Source: an uncultured Candidatus Actinomarina sp. | GTDB lineage: Bacteria; Actinomycetota; Acidimicrobiia; Actinomarinales; Actinomarinaceae | Assembly: GCA_902593475.1 (NCBI GenBank) | Contig: CACJIM010000008.1 | Coordinates: forward strand, 1-56,420 | Direction: 5' to 3' | DNA length: 56,420 nucleotides | Part shown: positions 37,048 through 47,539 of the stretch, piece by piece | Layout of the letters: each line of letters starts with the position of its first letter | Numbering within the stretch: position 1 is the first letter of the stretch | Program-made: the position numbers and the translations under genes | Notes under the pieces: generated by a model | Databases searched by the model: none | Told to the model about the DNA's origin: nothing | What the model saw: only the letters and a program-made list of their open reading frames with translations

Positions 37048-37710
37048 ATGCAATTGAGTGAATTCACCTACATTTTTTTAACACTTTGTATACCTTTTTT
37101 GATATATATAGTTCGTTCTACTAATCCCAAAAAAGGATTTAGTATATTATTTGTTGCTATTATTTCAGCAAATATTTTTTTGATTTTTAATAATTTTTCC
37201 CAAATAGGGTTATTTTTTTTGGCATTTTATTTGATTGCATATAGTAGAAATGAAAAATTTTATTATTTAGCGCTTGCTTTTATATCTTTCACTGTTTCTT
37301 CATTAAATGTCATCGGTTTCAACAATATTAAAAATCTCATTCCAATTTTATTAATATCAGCTGTATTTTCATCCATGATGATTGGTCATTGGTTCCTTGT
37401 AGATCCTACGATTAATAGAGAAGGCATGAAAAACATCGCAAAATTTTCTATGTATCTTTCTTTTATTCTCTCATTGTCTGTCTTTGCAAATATATATGAA
37501 AGTTCGGCAGTATTTTTTAATATAGTGGGTAATGAATTATTAAATAATGTAATAGTATTTTTATTTATTTCAGCAGGAATACTTTCATATGCATCGTTTA
37601 AATCTTTACAAGAAAAATCATATACAGGAGTAATGGCCAGTACAGGATTAAGTTACTTGTCGCTCATTGTTTCATTAGGAGCTTCTGGAACACTAATACT
37701 TTCCTTATAA
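37048..37710 (+). CDS. hypothetical multi-TM membrane protein
   Basis: 220-aa hydrophobic ORF. Confidence 0.6.
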   Translation: MQLSEFTYIFLTLCIPFLIYIVRSTNPKKGFSILFVAIISANIFLIFNNFSQIGLFFLAFYLIAYSRNEKFYYLALAFISFTVSSLNVIGFNNIKNLIPILLISAVFSSMMIGHWFLVDPTINREGMKNIAKFSMYLSFILSLSVFANIYESSAVFFNIVGNELLNNVIVFLFISAGILSYASFKSLQEKSYTGVMASTGLSYLSLIVSLGASGTLILSL

Positions 37711-37713
37711 CAC

Positions 37714-37719
37714 TATTCT
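37714..37719 (+). promoter_or_regulatory. -10 box TATTCT, leaderless spacing to cobalamin adenosyltransferase
   Basis: -12 to -7 from ATG 37726. Confidence 0.6.
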
Positions 37720-37725
37720 TAAGCT

Positions 37726-38268
37726 ATGAAGATTTATACCAAAAAAGGCGATAAAGGTGAAACCAGGCTTTTATATGGTGATGCTGTATCCAAAGACAGT
37801 ATCGCACCTGAAGCTTATGGATCTGTCGATGAACTCGTTGCTGCTTTGGGATTAATCAGATATGAAAAAGAATTACCTCTTGAGACTAAGGAAGTCGTTT
37901 TAAGGATTCAAAGAGAACTGTTTGTTGTTGGAGCAGAGCTCGCAACTTCGAAAAAGAGCAGATTAAAATTAAAACCAGCAGAAACACTTGTTACAAGCAG
38001 TATGGTAGAAAGCCTTGAAAAAGATATAGACTATTTAACTGATAAAAATGGAATTCCAGATTTTTTTGTAGTACCTGGTGAAAATAGTATTTCTTCAAAA
38101 TTTGATTGGTGTAGAGTTGTATCACGAAGAGCTGAGAGAAAATGTGTTGCATGGAAAAAAATAAATGAAATCGAAGACACTTTTGTTTTAATATATCTAA
38201 ATAGACTATCTGACTTATTATGGATGATGGCGAGAGATTTTGAAAAAGAATGGACATCAAGTAAATGA
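37726..38268 (+). CDS. ATP:cob(I)alamin adenosyltransferase (PduO type)
   Basis: MKIYTKKGDKGETRLLYG; FDWCRVVSRRAERKCVAW. Confidence 0.93.
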   Translation: MKIYTKKGDKGETRLLYGDAVSKDSIAPEAYGSVDELVAALGLIRYEKELPLETKEVVLRIQRELFVVGAELATSKKSRLKLKPAETLVTSSMVESLEKDIDYLTDKNGIPDFFVVPGENSISSKFDWCRVVSRRAERKCVAWKKINEIEDTFVLIYLNRLSDLLWMMARDFEKEWTSSK

Positions 38269-39623
38269 AAATTGAAGTTTTATTAACAGATCAAGTCAAT
38301 GAAAGCATTGACAATTATGACGAAAATCGTATTTTGTTTGAAGCCAATAAATTTGAAGCTAAAAAAAATCAAATGTTTTATATGTCAAACTACAACTCAA
38401 CAGATGATACATCTTTTCTCGTAGTTGGTACTGATGGTTGCAAATCAGAATATGATTTTGTAGATCTAGGAGCATCAATTGGTAAAAAAATCAATAATGA
38501 TTGTGATTTGAAATTAACAGCTGTTGCTGAAAATTTAAATATGTATCTAATTGAATTAGGAATAATGTTGTCTACCTACAGATTTGAAAATTTCAAATCA
38601 ACAAAGTCTCCAGAAATTAATATAAATATTTTAAATAGTGAATTCTCAGCAGAAATTGAAAATAAAGTCAATTCAATATTCTGGGTTCGAGATATGGTTA
38701 ATTTTCCTGCACTAACTAAATCTCCAGAATTTTTCCAGGCTAAGGTTGAAGAATTAATTGATGGATTGAATATTAGTTTTAAGTCATATGATGAAAAATG
38801 GATAAAAGAAAATAAAATGGGTGGAGTTATTGGAGTATCTCAAGGCTCCGAAAGGTCTCCAAAATTTTTAGTTGGAGAATACAACACAAAAGCCAAAAAG
38901 CAGATTTCATTAATAGGTAAGGGGGTGTTGTTTGATTCAGGCGGACTCTCTTTGAAATCTCCTGCTGGTATGGAAACAATGAAAACGGATATGGCTGGTG
39001 CTGCAACTGCTTGGGGAATAATTGCACTAGTAGCAAAACAAGGTTTAGACATAGGTTTAAAAGTTTATACTCCCATAGTTGAAAATATGCCTAGTGGCAC
39101 TGCGATTAGACCTGGTGATGTTTTAAATATGAGAAATGGTAAAACCATTGAAGTTATGAATACCGATGCTGAAGGCAGGTTGATTATGGCAGATGCATTA
39201 GCTTATGCTAGTGAGAGCAAGCCAGACATAATATGTGATGTTGCAACGCTTACTGGTGCAGCGTATGTTGCACTAGGTGTTGAGATTGGAGCGGTTTTCT
39301 CAAATAGCAAAAAAACCTTAGAAAGTTTTTTGAACTCTAACAATGATGGGTTTGAAAATTACCATTCACTCCCATTAGAACAAAGTTATAAATCACTTAT
39401 TAAATCTAATATCGCTGATATGAAAAATTCTGGTGGAAGATTTGGGGGAGCAATAACAGCTGCTTTACTTCTTGAAGAGTTTGTTGATGATTTGGACTGG
39501 GTTCACTTAGATATTGCGGGACCTGCAAGGTCTAGATCCAACAACTCTATTTATCCAGAGGGTGGAACAGGATTTGGAGTTCTTGGTTATTTTAACTTTT
39601 TAACTAATGAGGCAAATAGTTAA
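38265..39623 (+). CDS. pepA: leucyl aminopeptidase (M17)
   Basis: NTDAEGRLIMADAL signature; GKGVLFDSGGLSLK. Confidence 0.95.
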   Translation: MKIEVLLTDQVNESIDNYDENRILFEANKFEAKKNQMFYMSNYNSTDDTSFLVVGTDGCKSEYDFVDLGASIGKKINNDCDLKLTAVAENLNMYLIELGIMLSTYRFENFKSTKSPEININILNSEFSAEIENKVNSIFWVRDMVNFPALTKSPEFFQAKVEELIDGLNISFKSYDEKWIKENKMGGVIGVSQGSERSPKFLVGEYNTKAKKQISLIGKGVLFDSGGLSLKSPAGMETMKTDMAGAATAWGIIALVAKQGLDIGLKVYTPIVENMPSGTAIRPGDVLNMRNGKTIEVMNTDAEGRLIMADALAYASESKPDIICDVATLTGAAYVALGVEIGAVFSNSKKTLESFLNSNNDGFENYHSLPLEQSYKSLIKSNIADMKNSGGRFGGAITAALLLEEFVDDLDWVHLDIAGPARSRSNNSIYPEGGTGFGVLGYFNFLTNEANS

Positions 39624-42502
39624 GAATCATCTTCAGTATTGTCAATAATAAATATCAAAGTATCACCTGTTGACATCGTGGCGCCTTGAGATACATTTGT
39701 TCCAATTACTTTTCCTTCACACCCCTGAATGTCACTAGATTCAAAATTTTTCTTTAAAAATAAAATAACATTATTTTCTCTCATGAAAGTTTTAATTAGA
39801 TCCTCAGCTTCTTCAGGTAATAACTGGCATGGTGGAATGCTTGGTATAGGAGCGGAAAATTTCTGTCCAGAAACTTCAAGCTCAATTACAGTGCCTTCTG
39901 GAACTTCTTCGTCAATTTCAATACTTTGACTTAAAACAAGCCCTGGTGCTTCTTCTGAATCAATAAGGTTTATATTCGGTAGTAAATAGTTTGAAAAAGC
40001 AATTTCTTCAGCAATAAGTACATTCAAACCAGTTAGTTCTGGGATTGTTACTGTGGGTATTTCATAATATTTCTGTATATCACTTGGGTCACTTGGCCAT
40101 TCTACGACTGGAAGATCTTCTACTACTTTAGTCATGAATTCTTTCCACATAGGAGCTGGTACACGACCTCCTGAAACATTTCTAATTACTTCACCATTAA
40201 TTTCTACATCTGTAAGTGGAAGCTGTTCTTCTGCAAATCCAATCCATACAGATGAGGTATATTGCGGAATAAATCCAATAAACCAAGCCTCCCTAAATCC
40301 TTGATGAGTACCTGTTTTTCCAGCAATAGGCCTGTCATCAAGAACTGCCCTAGTTCCAGTACCATATTGTGCTGCTACTTCTAATGTTTTTCTCACAGCT
40401 GCAGCAGCTCCAGGATCAGGTATAGAAGTTCGTTGGGAGACTATATTTTGATACAAAACTTCACCATTAGAGTCTTCTATACGTTCTATTAGATACGTTG
40501 GCGCTAACACGCCATTAGTAGCAAATGAGGAATAAGCAGAAGCAATTTCAATAGGCGTAACAGCACCGGCACCAAGTGTTAGTGAAATAACAGGATCAAT
40601 CTCTGAGTCAATACCAATTCTATTAGCTGTAGAAGCAAGCTTTTCACCTCCTAGCTCAGAAGCCATCTGAGCGAAAACAGTATTAATAGATCTTCGAGTA
40701 GCTTCTTCTAATGAAATCATTCCAGAAGTATCCAATAGTTTTACAGATCTGTTGTACTCACTTTTATCACTACAAGGTTTAAATATGTACTGAGTTTCAC
40801 TTTCTATATCAATTTGTGTTGTGTTTGCTTGTTGTTCAATCAATTCAGGATCTGAAATTACTACTGTACCCTCCGGAAAATTAACATTATCTGTGTCTTC
40901 TTGATAAACAATAGGATTACCCTCTTCATCGATTTGATTTAATGCCTTACCAATTTCAATTAGTTTTTCTTCTTCATCTTCTAATTCATCAAGATTTGGG
41001 ACAAGCGGAAACTGTTTAATAAAGTCAAGATTTTTAATGTCTTCAATGTGATAACCAACACATTGAAGTTCAATAGCTCTATCCTGTGCAGGTATCTTAT
41101 TTAAATAACGATCTGCAGTTATTGAAGTACCGTAATTTCTGACTACCCATTTTGTCCCTACTCCGTCAGGGGCACATGGATAACCACAATCTATTTCAAC
41201 AGGGCTTCGTGAATCTCTGTAGCTATATAATTTAGATCCAGACTCTAAAGCTGCTAGAAGAGTGATTGGCTTGAAGGCCGAGCCAGGATTTCTTTTTCCC
41301 TGTGTTGCAAGATTATATTGTTCTTCTTCAAAGGGAATTCCGGAAGCCATTACTTCAATACCACCGGTTAAATTATTAATTAAAGTTATTACTCCAGTTG
41401 GTTTTGGTTCATTACTTTCATCATCAGAACTTTCTGAAGGTACCCATTTATTTAAAATTTGGTTGGCATGTTTTTGGAACTCAAGATTTAAAGTTATGTA
41501 AACATTTAATCCACCTCCACCAGTACATGAAGTATCATCAGACGGACAACCAAATATTTTCTTTTTCCTTTCATCCTTTGTGTTGCCTAGAACTGCGAAT
41601 TGCGGATCATTTAATAATTGTCTTTTTACTTCTGCTACAACATGCTCTGCTTGAGAATTAATTTGAACTGAATCAATAACATTAAGTGGGGCAAGCTTGG
41701 CTGATCTAGCTTGGATATCTACAATAAACCCCTCTTTTAGCATTATGTTTAGAACATCATTTCTTCTTTCAATTACTCTTTCAGGATATTTTCTAGGATT
41801 GTAATAAGCAGGGCTCCTAATAATAACAACTAAAGTTGCTGCTTCATCCAGAGTTATATCTCGTATATCTTTGCCAAAGTATTCATATGCAGCCGACTGT
41901 ATACCATATGCTCCAGATCCCCAATAAATTGAATTTATGTAATATTCTAAAATTTGATCTTTTGTATACCTTCTCTCTAACTCAGCTGCTACAACTGCTT
42001 CAGCAACTTTTCTTCTTACTGAAATTTCATCACCAACGAAGGACTGTTTTGCAACTTGAGAAGTAATTGTCGAACCACCACGAGTAACACCTCTTAAATT
42101 ATCAAGAGCGGCACTTAAAATAGCAACAAAATCAACACCTTCGTGAAGGTAATAATTACTATCTTCTGCGGCAAGCAATGTATTGATGACAAAGGAAGGG
42201 ACCTCTGATAAAGGTATTGGGTCTCTGTTCAGCCCGTCATGTAATTCATCTAGTATCTGATTATCAGAGGTAATGATTGTTGATGGCTCAGACAGTGAAA
42301 CAAAGTTTAGAACCATACCTTCAGCTCTTGGAAGAAATTTTTCTTCAAGAGTTGTTACAACTTCCATACTTGATTTAACTGGCAAAAATATGAAGAAACC
42401 TACCCAGCCTGCTAATAAAATACTTGAAATAAGTATTATAAAACCAGCAACATATCGAGATCCATATCTAGTTTTGGATTCTAAATTATGTATTTGTGCC
42501 AT
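39620..42502 (-). CDS. class A penicillin-binding protein with C-terminal PASTA domains
   Basis: Transglycosylase (AEDSNYYLHEGVD, RGGSTITSQVAKQ); transpeptidase (NPGSAFKPITLL, AGKTGTHQGFREAWFIGF); PASTA-like C-terminus. Confidence 0.94.
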   Translation of the reverse strand: MAQIHNLESKTRYGSRYVAGFIILISSILLAGWVGFFIFLPVKSSMEVVTTLEEKFLPRAEGMVLNFVSLSEPSTIITSDNQILDELHDGLNRDPIPLSEVPSFVINTLLAAEDSNYYLHEGVDFVAILSAALDNLRGVTRGGSTITSQVAKQSFVGDEISVRRKVAEAVVAAELERRYTKDQILEYYINSIYWGSGAYGIQSAAYEYFGKDIRDITLDEAATLVVIIRSPAYYNPRKYPERVIERRNDVLNIMLKEGFIVDIQARSAKLAPLNVIDSVQINSQAEHVVAEVKRQLLNDPQFAVLGNTKDERKKKIFGCPSDDTSCTGGGGLNVYITLNLEFQKHANQILNKWVPSESSDDESNEPKPTGVITLINNLTGGIEVMASGIPFEEEQYNLATQGKRNPGSAFKPITLLAALESGSKLYSYRDSRSPVEIDCGYPCAPDGVGTKWVVRNYGTSITADRYLNKIPAQDRAIELQCVGYHIEDIKNLDFIKQFPLVPNLDELEDEEEKLIEIGKALNQIDEEGNPIVYQEDTDNVNFPEGTVVISDPELIEQQANTTQIDIESETQYIFKPCSDKSEYNRSVKLLDTSGMISLEEATRRSINTVFAQMASELGGEKLASTANRIGIDSEIDPVISLTLGAGAVTPIEIASAYSSFATNGVLAPTYLIERIEDSNGEVLYQNIVSQRTSIPDPGAAAAVRKTLEVAAQYGTGTRAVLDDRPIAGKTGTHQGFREAWFIGFIPQYTSSVWIGFAEEQLPLTDVEINGEVIRNVSGGRVPAPMWKEFMTKVVEDLPVVEWPSDPSDIQKYYEIPTVTIPELTGLNVLIAEEIAFSNYLLPNINLIDSEEAPGLVLSQSIEIDEEVPEGTVIELEVSGQKFSAPIPSIPPCQLLPEEAEDLIKTFMRENNVILFLKKNFESSDIQGCEGKVIGTNVSQGATMSTGDTLIFIIDNTEDDS

Positions 42503-42508
42503 ATGAAA

Positions 42509-42514
42509 ATGATA
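42509..42514 (-). promoter_or_regulatory. -10 box TATCAT, leaderless spacing to PBP
   Basis: -12 to -7 from ATG 42502. Confidence 0.6.
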
Positions 42515-42526
42515 ACCTCAATAGTG

Positions 42527-42543
42527 ACAAACTATTAGTTTGT
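42527..42543. promoter_or_regulatory. operator-like inverted repeat ACAAACTA-t-TAGTTTGT
   Basis: Perfect 8-bp arms, 1-nt spacer, between divergent PBP and citrate synthase promoters. Confidence 0.5.
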
Positions 42544-42579
42544 ATAGCTAAATTTCTAGCCTTATGAAACTTAATACTG

Positions 42580-42585
42580 TACAAT
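42580..42585 (+). promoter_or_regulatory. -10 box TACAAT, leaderless spacing to citrate synthase
   Basis: -13 to -8 from ATG 42593; lies in palindrome GTACAATTGTAC (42579..42590). Confidence 0.65.
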
Positions 42586-42592
42586 TGTACCG

Positions 42593-43663
42593 ATGGATTA
42601 TTCACCTGGTTTAAGAGGAGTCATTGCAGGAGAAACAGCAATCTCTACAGTTGGTAAAGAAGGCACTTCCCTTAGATATAGAGGTTATGACGCAACTGAG
42701 CTTACATCTAATAATACTTACGAAGAAGTTGCATCTCTGATCCTTACTGATTCTATAGAAGATAAAAATTTCAAGAAAAGTTTCTCAAAATATTATTTAG
42801 AAACTACAAAAGATACTAAATTAAATGAATTACTTGGAGAGATTAAAGAAAAACTTCACCCAATGGATGTTGTCAGGACAATAGTTTCATATAAGGGTGA
42901 ATTGACAACTCTTAGAAAAAAAAGTTTAGATAATGAAGATAAAACTGAGTTATCAGCAAGAATCACAGCAATAGTTTGCTACATCATTGCTTCTTACCAC
43001 CAAGAAGTGTGTGATGAGTTAGATAAGCAGTACTTGGTGGCAAGCTCTCTTTTACCTAATGAAACATCAAAAGAAAAATTAGAAGCTTTAGATGATATGT
43101 TAATTTTATATGCCGAACACGGGTTTAATGCTTCAACCTTTGCAACACGGGTTACAGCATCTACAAGAGCAGATTTAACTGGTGCTATAGTCTCAGGAAT
43201 AGCAACACTTAAAGGAGAACTTCACGGTGGAGCTAACGAAAGAGCAGTAGAGCTTATTAATTCCTTCGAAACTGTTGATGATGCAGAAAAAGGAATCAAA
43301 GTACTATTAGAACAAAAAACAAAAATTATGGGCTTTGGTCATGGTGTTTATAAAATACAAGACCCAAGAAGTCCAATTGTCAAAAATTGGGTATCAACAT
43401 TAGTCAATAATGATGAATCTAAAAATAGATTTGAAATAGCCCAAAAAATTGACCAAATTATGGATGAAGAAAAAAATCTTTTTCCAAATGTAGATTTTTA
43501 TGGAGGTCTACTTTTAGCTGAACTTGGTTTTGAAGTTGATTTGTTTACTCCAATTTTTGTTGCCGGACGTTCAGTTGGTTGGGCATCACATTATTTTGAA
43601 CAAAGAGAACAAGATATTTTGATTAGACCCGCAGCCAAATATACCGGACCTTCTGAAAGATAA
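42593..43663 (+). CDS. citrate synthase / 2-methylcitrate synthase
   Basis: GLRGVIAGETAIS, LHGGANERAVEL, KIMGFGHGVYKIQDPR, FVAGRSVGWASH. Confidence 0.93.
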   Translation: MDYSPGLRGVIAGETAISTVGKEGTSLRYRGYDATELTSNNTYEEVASLILTDSIEDKNFKKSFSKYYLETTKDTKLNELLGEIKEKLHPMDVVRTIVSYKGELTTLRKKSLDNEDKTELSARITAIVCYIIASYHQEVCDELDKQYLVASSLLPNETSKEKLEALDDMLILYAEHGFNASTFATRVTASTRADLTGAIVSGIATLKGELHGGANERAVELINSFETVDDAEKGIKVLLEQKTKIMGFGHGVYKIQDPRSPIVKNWVSTLVNNDESKNRFEIAQKIDQIMDEEKNLFPNVDFYGGLLLAELGFEVDLFTPIFVAGRSVGWASHYFEQREQDILIRPAAKYTGPSER

Positions 43664-43666
43664 TTT

Positions 43667-45052
43667 TTGAATTCTAACAATTTAGATGTATTAATTACTA
43701 ATTACATTTCTAGTGATATTGTTGAAGATGACAATCATTTCTATTCGTCTAAATTAGCAATATTAGATACTATAGGATGCATAATCGAAGCAAGTAATCA
43801 TGATAACGTTCTTCAATTTGCATCAAAAAATAATTTAAGTCTGAATTTTAAAAATCCATTTAAAAATTTATCTGTTAACGAAAGCTATGAAAACATATCA
43901 TGGTACATAACAGTTTTAACAAGATGGTTTGATTATAACGACACTTTTTTGGCTAAAGAGTGGGCACATCCATCGGATAATTTTGGTTCAATTTATAGTT
44001 ATTTTTATAAAAACAAAAATTATAAATTTTACGATTTTACAAATGCTCTAACTAAAGCATATGAGATACAAGGTTCTTTATGTTTAGGGACATCACTAAA
44101 CAAACTAGGTTATGATCATGTTTTCTATGTAAAACTTGCTTCGGGTTCTGTCTTCTCTTATTTTGTGAATAATGGTGATACCAATGCTATAAGAAGAACA
44201 GTCAACAATATACTTTTAGATGGACCAAGCCTCAGGGCATATAGACATTTTCCGAATGTTGGAAAAAGAAAAAGTTGGGCAGCTGCCGATGCCGCTAGAA
44301 GAGGTATCGAGCTTGCAATTATTAGCAACTACGAAGATGAAATTTATGAATCTGTTCAGAATGAAAATAAGTGGGGATTTGAGTCCAGTTTCTTGGATAA
44401 TTCAAAAATAGAGTTTGGAAAAGATCTTAATAATTGGGTTATACAAAATATATTGTTTAAAGTTTTATTTCCAGCTGAGTTTCATGGTCAGTCAGCAGTG
44501 GAAGCTGCAATTGAGCTCAGTGAGGAATTCAATAAAAATATAAATAAGTTTGAAAAAGTCAATATTTACACACATGAACCTGCAATGAGGATAATTTCAA
44601 ACAAAGAGGTTTTAAAAAATGCTTCAGACAGAGACCACAGTATGGAATATATGGTTGCTGCTGCACTTCTTTACGGGGAATTAAAATATGAAATGTATGA
44701 AGAGAGTTTTGAAGGATTTGAAAATATTAATAATTTAAGAAAAAAGATTTTTGTCTCTGAACAACCTCAATTCACAAAAGACTATTACGAATTCTCAAAG
44801 AGATATATATCTAACTCAATAGAAATTGTTTATAACGATAACTCAACTTCAGAAAAAATAACTATAGAAAATCCTATAGGCCATCCTTCAAGGAGAGAAG
44901 AAGCGATTCCCTTATTAAAAGATAAATTTGTCAGAAATGTGGAATCTTTATTTGACACAGAAAAAGCTTTAGAAGTCTGGGATAAAATTATAAATTTAGA
45001 AAAAGATGACGATTTAAATAAGTTTTTTAATATTCTTAATGAAGATGAATGA
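43667..45052 (+). CDS. MmgE/PrpD family protein (2-methylcitrate dehydratase-like)
   Basis: WFDYNDTFLAKEWAHPSDNFGSIYSY; KVLFPAEFHGQSAVEAAIEL; TTG start. Confidence 0.85.
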   Translation: MNSNNLDVLITNYISSDIVEDDNHFYSSKLAILDTIGCIIEASNHDNVLQFASKNNLSLNFKNPFKNLSVNESYENISWYITVLTRWFDYNDTFLAKEWAHPSDNFGSIYSYFYKNKNYKFYDFTNALTKAYEIQGSLCLGTSLNKLGYDHVFYVKLASGSVFSYFVNNGDTNAIRRTVNNILLDGPSLRAYRHFPNVGKRKSWAAADAARRGIELAIISNYEDEIYESVQNENKWGFESSFLDNSKIEFGKDLNNWVIQNILFKVLFPAEFHGQSAVEAAIELSEEFNKNINKFEKVNIYTHEPAMRIISNKEVLKNASDRDHSMEYMVAAALLYGELKYEMYEESFEGFENINNLRKKIFVSEQPQFTKDYYEFSKRYISNSIEIVYNDNSTSEKITIENPIGHPSRREEAIPLLKDKFVRNVESLFDTEKALEVWDKIINLEKDDDLNKFFNILNEDE

Positions 45053-45917
45053 AATTTATTTATTAGTTGGAGGAGAGGCAACAAGACTTCAACCACTTTC
45101 TTCTGGCATACCAAAAGCTTTGCTTACAATTAGAGGAGAAAGAATAATTGATAAAATTATTAAACAATTTTCAAATTTAGAAAATTTTAATTTTAATTTA
45201 ATTTGCTCAATCAAACATGAAGAACATTGGATAAGTTACAAAACTAACCACAATAACAATATAAATCTTCATTTTGAAAAATCTAAGCTAGACACTGCCG
45301 GATATATCATTGAAAATTTGGATTCAATGCCGGATCGATTTTATTGTATGAATGGTGATTTATTATTAAATGTTGATTTACCCAATTTTATTAATGCATC
45401 TAGTCAATGCTCTAATTCTCTAATTGGATCATTTGAAGTGGAAGACCCAACAAGATATGGAGTTTTAGAAATAGACCAAGACAGTAAAGTAACCCAATTT
45501 ATAGAAAAACCAAAAGACAAAAGCTATGGAAATAAAATAAGCCTGGGTTTGTATCATTTATACAAGAAAGATATATTATCAATAAATAAAAATCTTGAAA
45601 TTCCTTGTTCTTTTGAAAGACAGGTATTTCCAGCACTATCTAAAACCGGTTTATTAAGTACATACACGGTCAAGGGAGATATGTTGGATGTTGGAACACT
45701 AGAATCATACATTTCTGCACATATTGTTGAAGGTGAAGAAAATTGGGTCTCCCCAAATAATGTACAAGTTAGCGAAAGTGCAATAGTAAAAAACAGTGTT
45801 ATTTTGGATAACTGTATTATCGAAGATAATGTAACTATTTCTGATTCAATAATAAGTAGTGATTCAACTATTACCACTGGCACTATTATTAACAAAGAAA
45901 TTATAAGGAAAGATTAA
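45045..45917 (+). CDS. NDP-sugar nucleotidyltransferase
   Basis: LLVGGEATRLQPLSSGIPKALLTIRGERII; C-terminal hexapeptide-like repeats. Confidence 0.88.
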   Translation: MNEIYLLVGGEATRLQPLSSGIPKALLTIRGERIIDKIIKQFSNLENFNFNLICSIKHEEHWISYKTNHNNNINLHFEKSKLDTAGYIIENLDSMPDRFYCMNGDLLLNVDLPNFINASSQCSNSLIGSFEVEDPTRYGVLEIDQDSKVTQFIEKPKDKSYGNKISLGLYHLYKKDILSINKNLEIPCSFERQVFPALSKTGLLSTYTVKGDMLDVGTLESYISAHIVEGEENWVSPNNVQVSESAIVKNSVILDNCIIEDNVTISDSIISSDSTITTGTIINKEIIRKD

Positions 45918-45920
45918 AAA

Positions 45921-46844
45921 ATGAAAATATTAGTAACCGGAGGAGCTGGCTTTATAGGTTCTCATCTCGTTGAAGAGCTTCTTAGTAATGAAAATGAGAT
46001 TTTAATCTTTGATAATTGTCTAACTGGTAAAAAAGAGAATTTAGAAATGACAGGTAATTTTAAATTCATAATTGATGATTTCGGTTCTGAAAACTCTTTA
46101 GAAGAAATTGAAAAATTTGATCCAGATGTATGCTTCCATTTAGCTGCACAGTCTTCAGTTGTTGTATCAGTTGAAAACCCAGCACTTGATTTTGAACACA
46201 ATATTTTACAGCCAATAAAACTTATTCAAGTACTTTTAAAATCTAACTGTAAAAAATTAGTGTTTACTTCATCTGGAGGAACAATCTTTGGTGAACCTTC
46301 TGTAATTCCTACTGCTGAAGAAGATTATGCAGATGAGCCAGAGTCTCCGTATGGAGTTGCAAAAAAAAGATTAAATGAATTAATAAAGATAATGACAAAT
46401 AATTCAAATTTAAAATACTCAATTTTAAATTTATCTAATGTTTATGGACCAAGGCAGGACCCCCATGGTGAGGCAGGAGTAGTGTCAATATTTGCAAACA
46501 AATATTTAAATAATGAGGAACCGATTATCTATGGAGATGGTGAGCAGAGCAGAGATTATGTATATGTAAAAGATGTTGTCAGTGCATTAATAAAAGCATC
46601 AACAATTGATAAAAACCATTTTTTAAACATTGGAACTGGTGTAGAAACGTCAGTAAATAACCTTGCTAATTCAATGAAAAGACAGTTTAATTCTGAAATT
46701 AATCCTATTTATAAACCTGCAAGAGAAGGTGAATTAAATAGAAGTGTATTGAATAATACAAAAGCAAAAAAAGAATTAGATTGGAAACCAGAATACAACT
46801 TAGATGAAGGTATGAAACAAGTCTTTAACTGGTTGAAAGCTTAA
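45921..46844 (+). CDS. NAD-dependent epimerase/dehydratase (UDP-glucose 4-epimerase-like)
   Basis: VTGGAGFIGSHLVEEL; ESPYGVAKKRLNEL; YVKDVVSALIKA. Confidence 0.92.
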   Translation: MKILVTGGAGFIGSHLVEELLSNENEILIFDNCLTGKKENLEMTGNFKFIIDDFGSENSLEEIEKFDPDVCFHLAAQSSVVVSVENPALDFEHNILQPIKLIQVLLKSNCKKLVFTSSGGTIFGEPSVIPTAEEDYADEPESPYGVAKKRLNELIKIMTNNSNLKYSILNLSNVYGPRQDPHGEAGVVSIFANKYLNNEEPIIYGDGEQSRDYVYVKDVVSALIKASTIDKNHFLNIGTGVETSVNNLANSMKRQFNSEINPIYKPAREGELNRSVLNNTKAKKELDWKPEYNLDEGMKQVFNWLKA

Positions 46845-47539
46845 AGAAAAAAGTCTTCATTATCTTCTCTTATCAATTCATTTGCATTTAGCTTAGAACT
46901 TTTAAAGTCAACACCTCTGATTATTGCTATTGGAATATCAATAGTTTTCTTCATGACCAGCTCAGCAGCACTTGCTAACTCATCAATAACTGCTATTTCT
47001 GTAGCATTAAGTTCATTATCAAAACTATCTAATTTGCCAATATAACTATCTATAGGACTTATTCCCGATGAACCAATCGCAAAATTAACTTGACCTTTTC
47101 TCCACGCTCGACCAAACGTATCAGAAATAATTACCGCAATGGGTAAATTTGCTAATGATTCAAACCTTTTTCGAAATTTATCTGCTGATTTATTGGGGTC
47201 TTCAGGGAGCAGTAAAGCTGAATTTTTCTTTACATTTGATCTATCAATTCCAGCATTTGCACAAATAAATCCATGGCGTGTCTTTGCTATAACTAGATCT
47301 CCTCTTTTTCTTATAATTTTTTTTGATTCACTCTGCAACAACTCTTCAAAATCATAATTTGAGAGATCTCTTTCCATTCCTTCACTTTTTGACACAATTT
47401 TTTGAGTGACAATAAAAATGTCATTTTTTTCAATACCAATCTCACTTTTATTTAAAACATCGAATGTGATTTCAGCCAAATTATCACCAACTTTAATTTC
47501 TGGAATACCTTCTACAGGTATTATCCTTATCTCATTCAT
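46841..47539 (-). CDS. cofE: F420-0:gamma-glutamyl ligase
   Basis: DIFIVTQKIVSKSEG; VIISDTFGRAWRKGQVNFAIGSSGISP. Confidence 0.93.
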   Translation of the reverse strand: MNEIRIIPVEGIPEIKVGDNLAEITFDVLNKSEIGIEKNDIFIVTQKIVSKSEGMERDLSNYDFEELLQSESKKIIRKRGDLVIAKTRHGFICANAGIDRSNVKKNSALLLPEDPNKSADKFRKRFESLANLPIAVIISDTFGRAWRKGQVNFAIGSSGISPIDSYIGKLDSFDNELNATEIAVIDELASAAELVMKKTIDIPIAIIRGVDFKSSKLNANELIREDNEDFFL

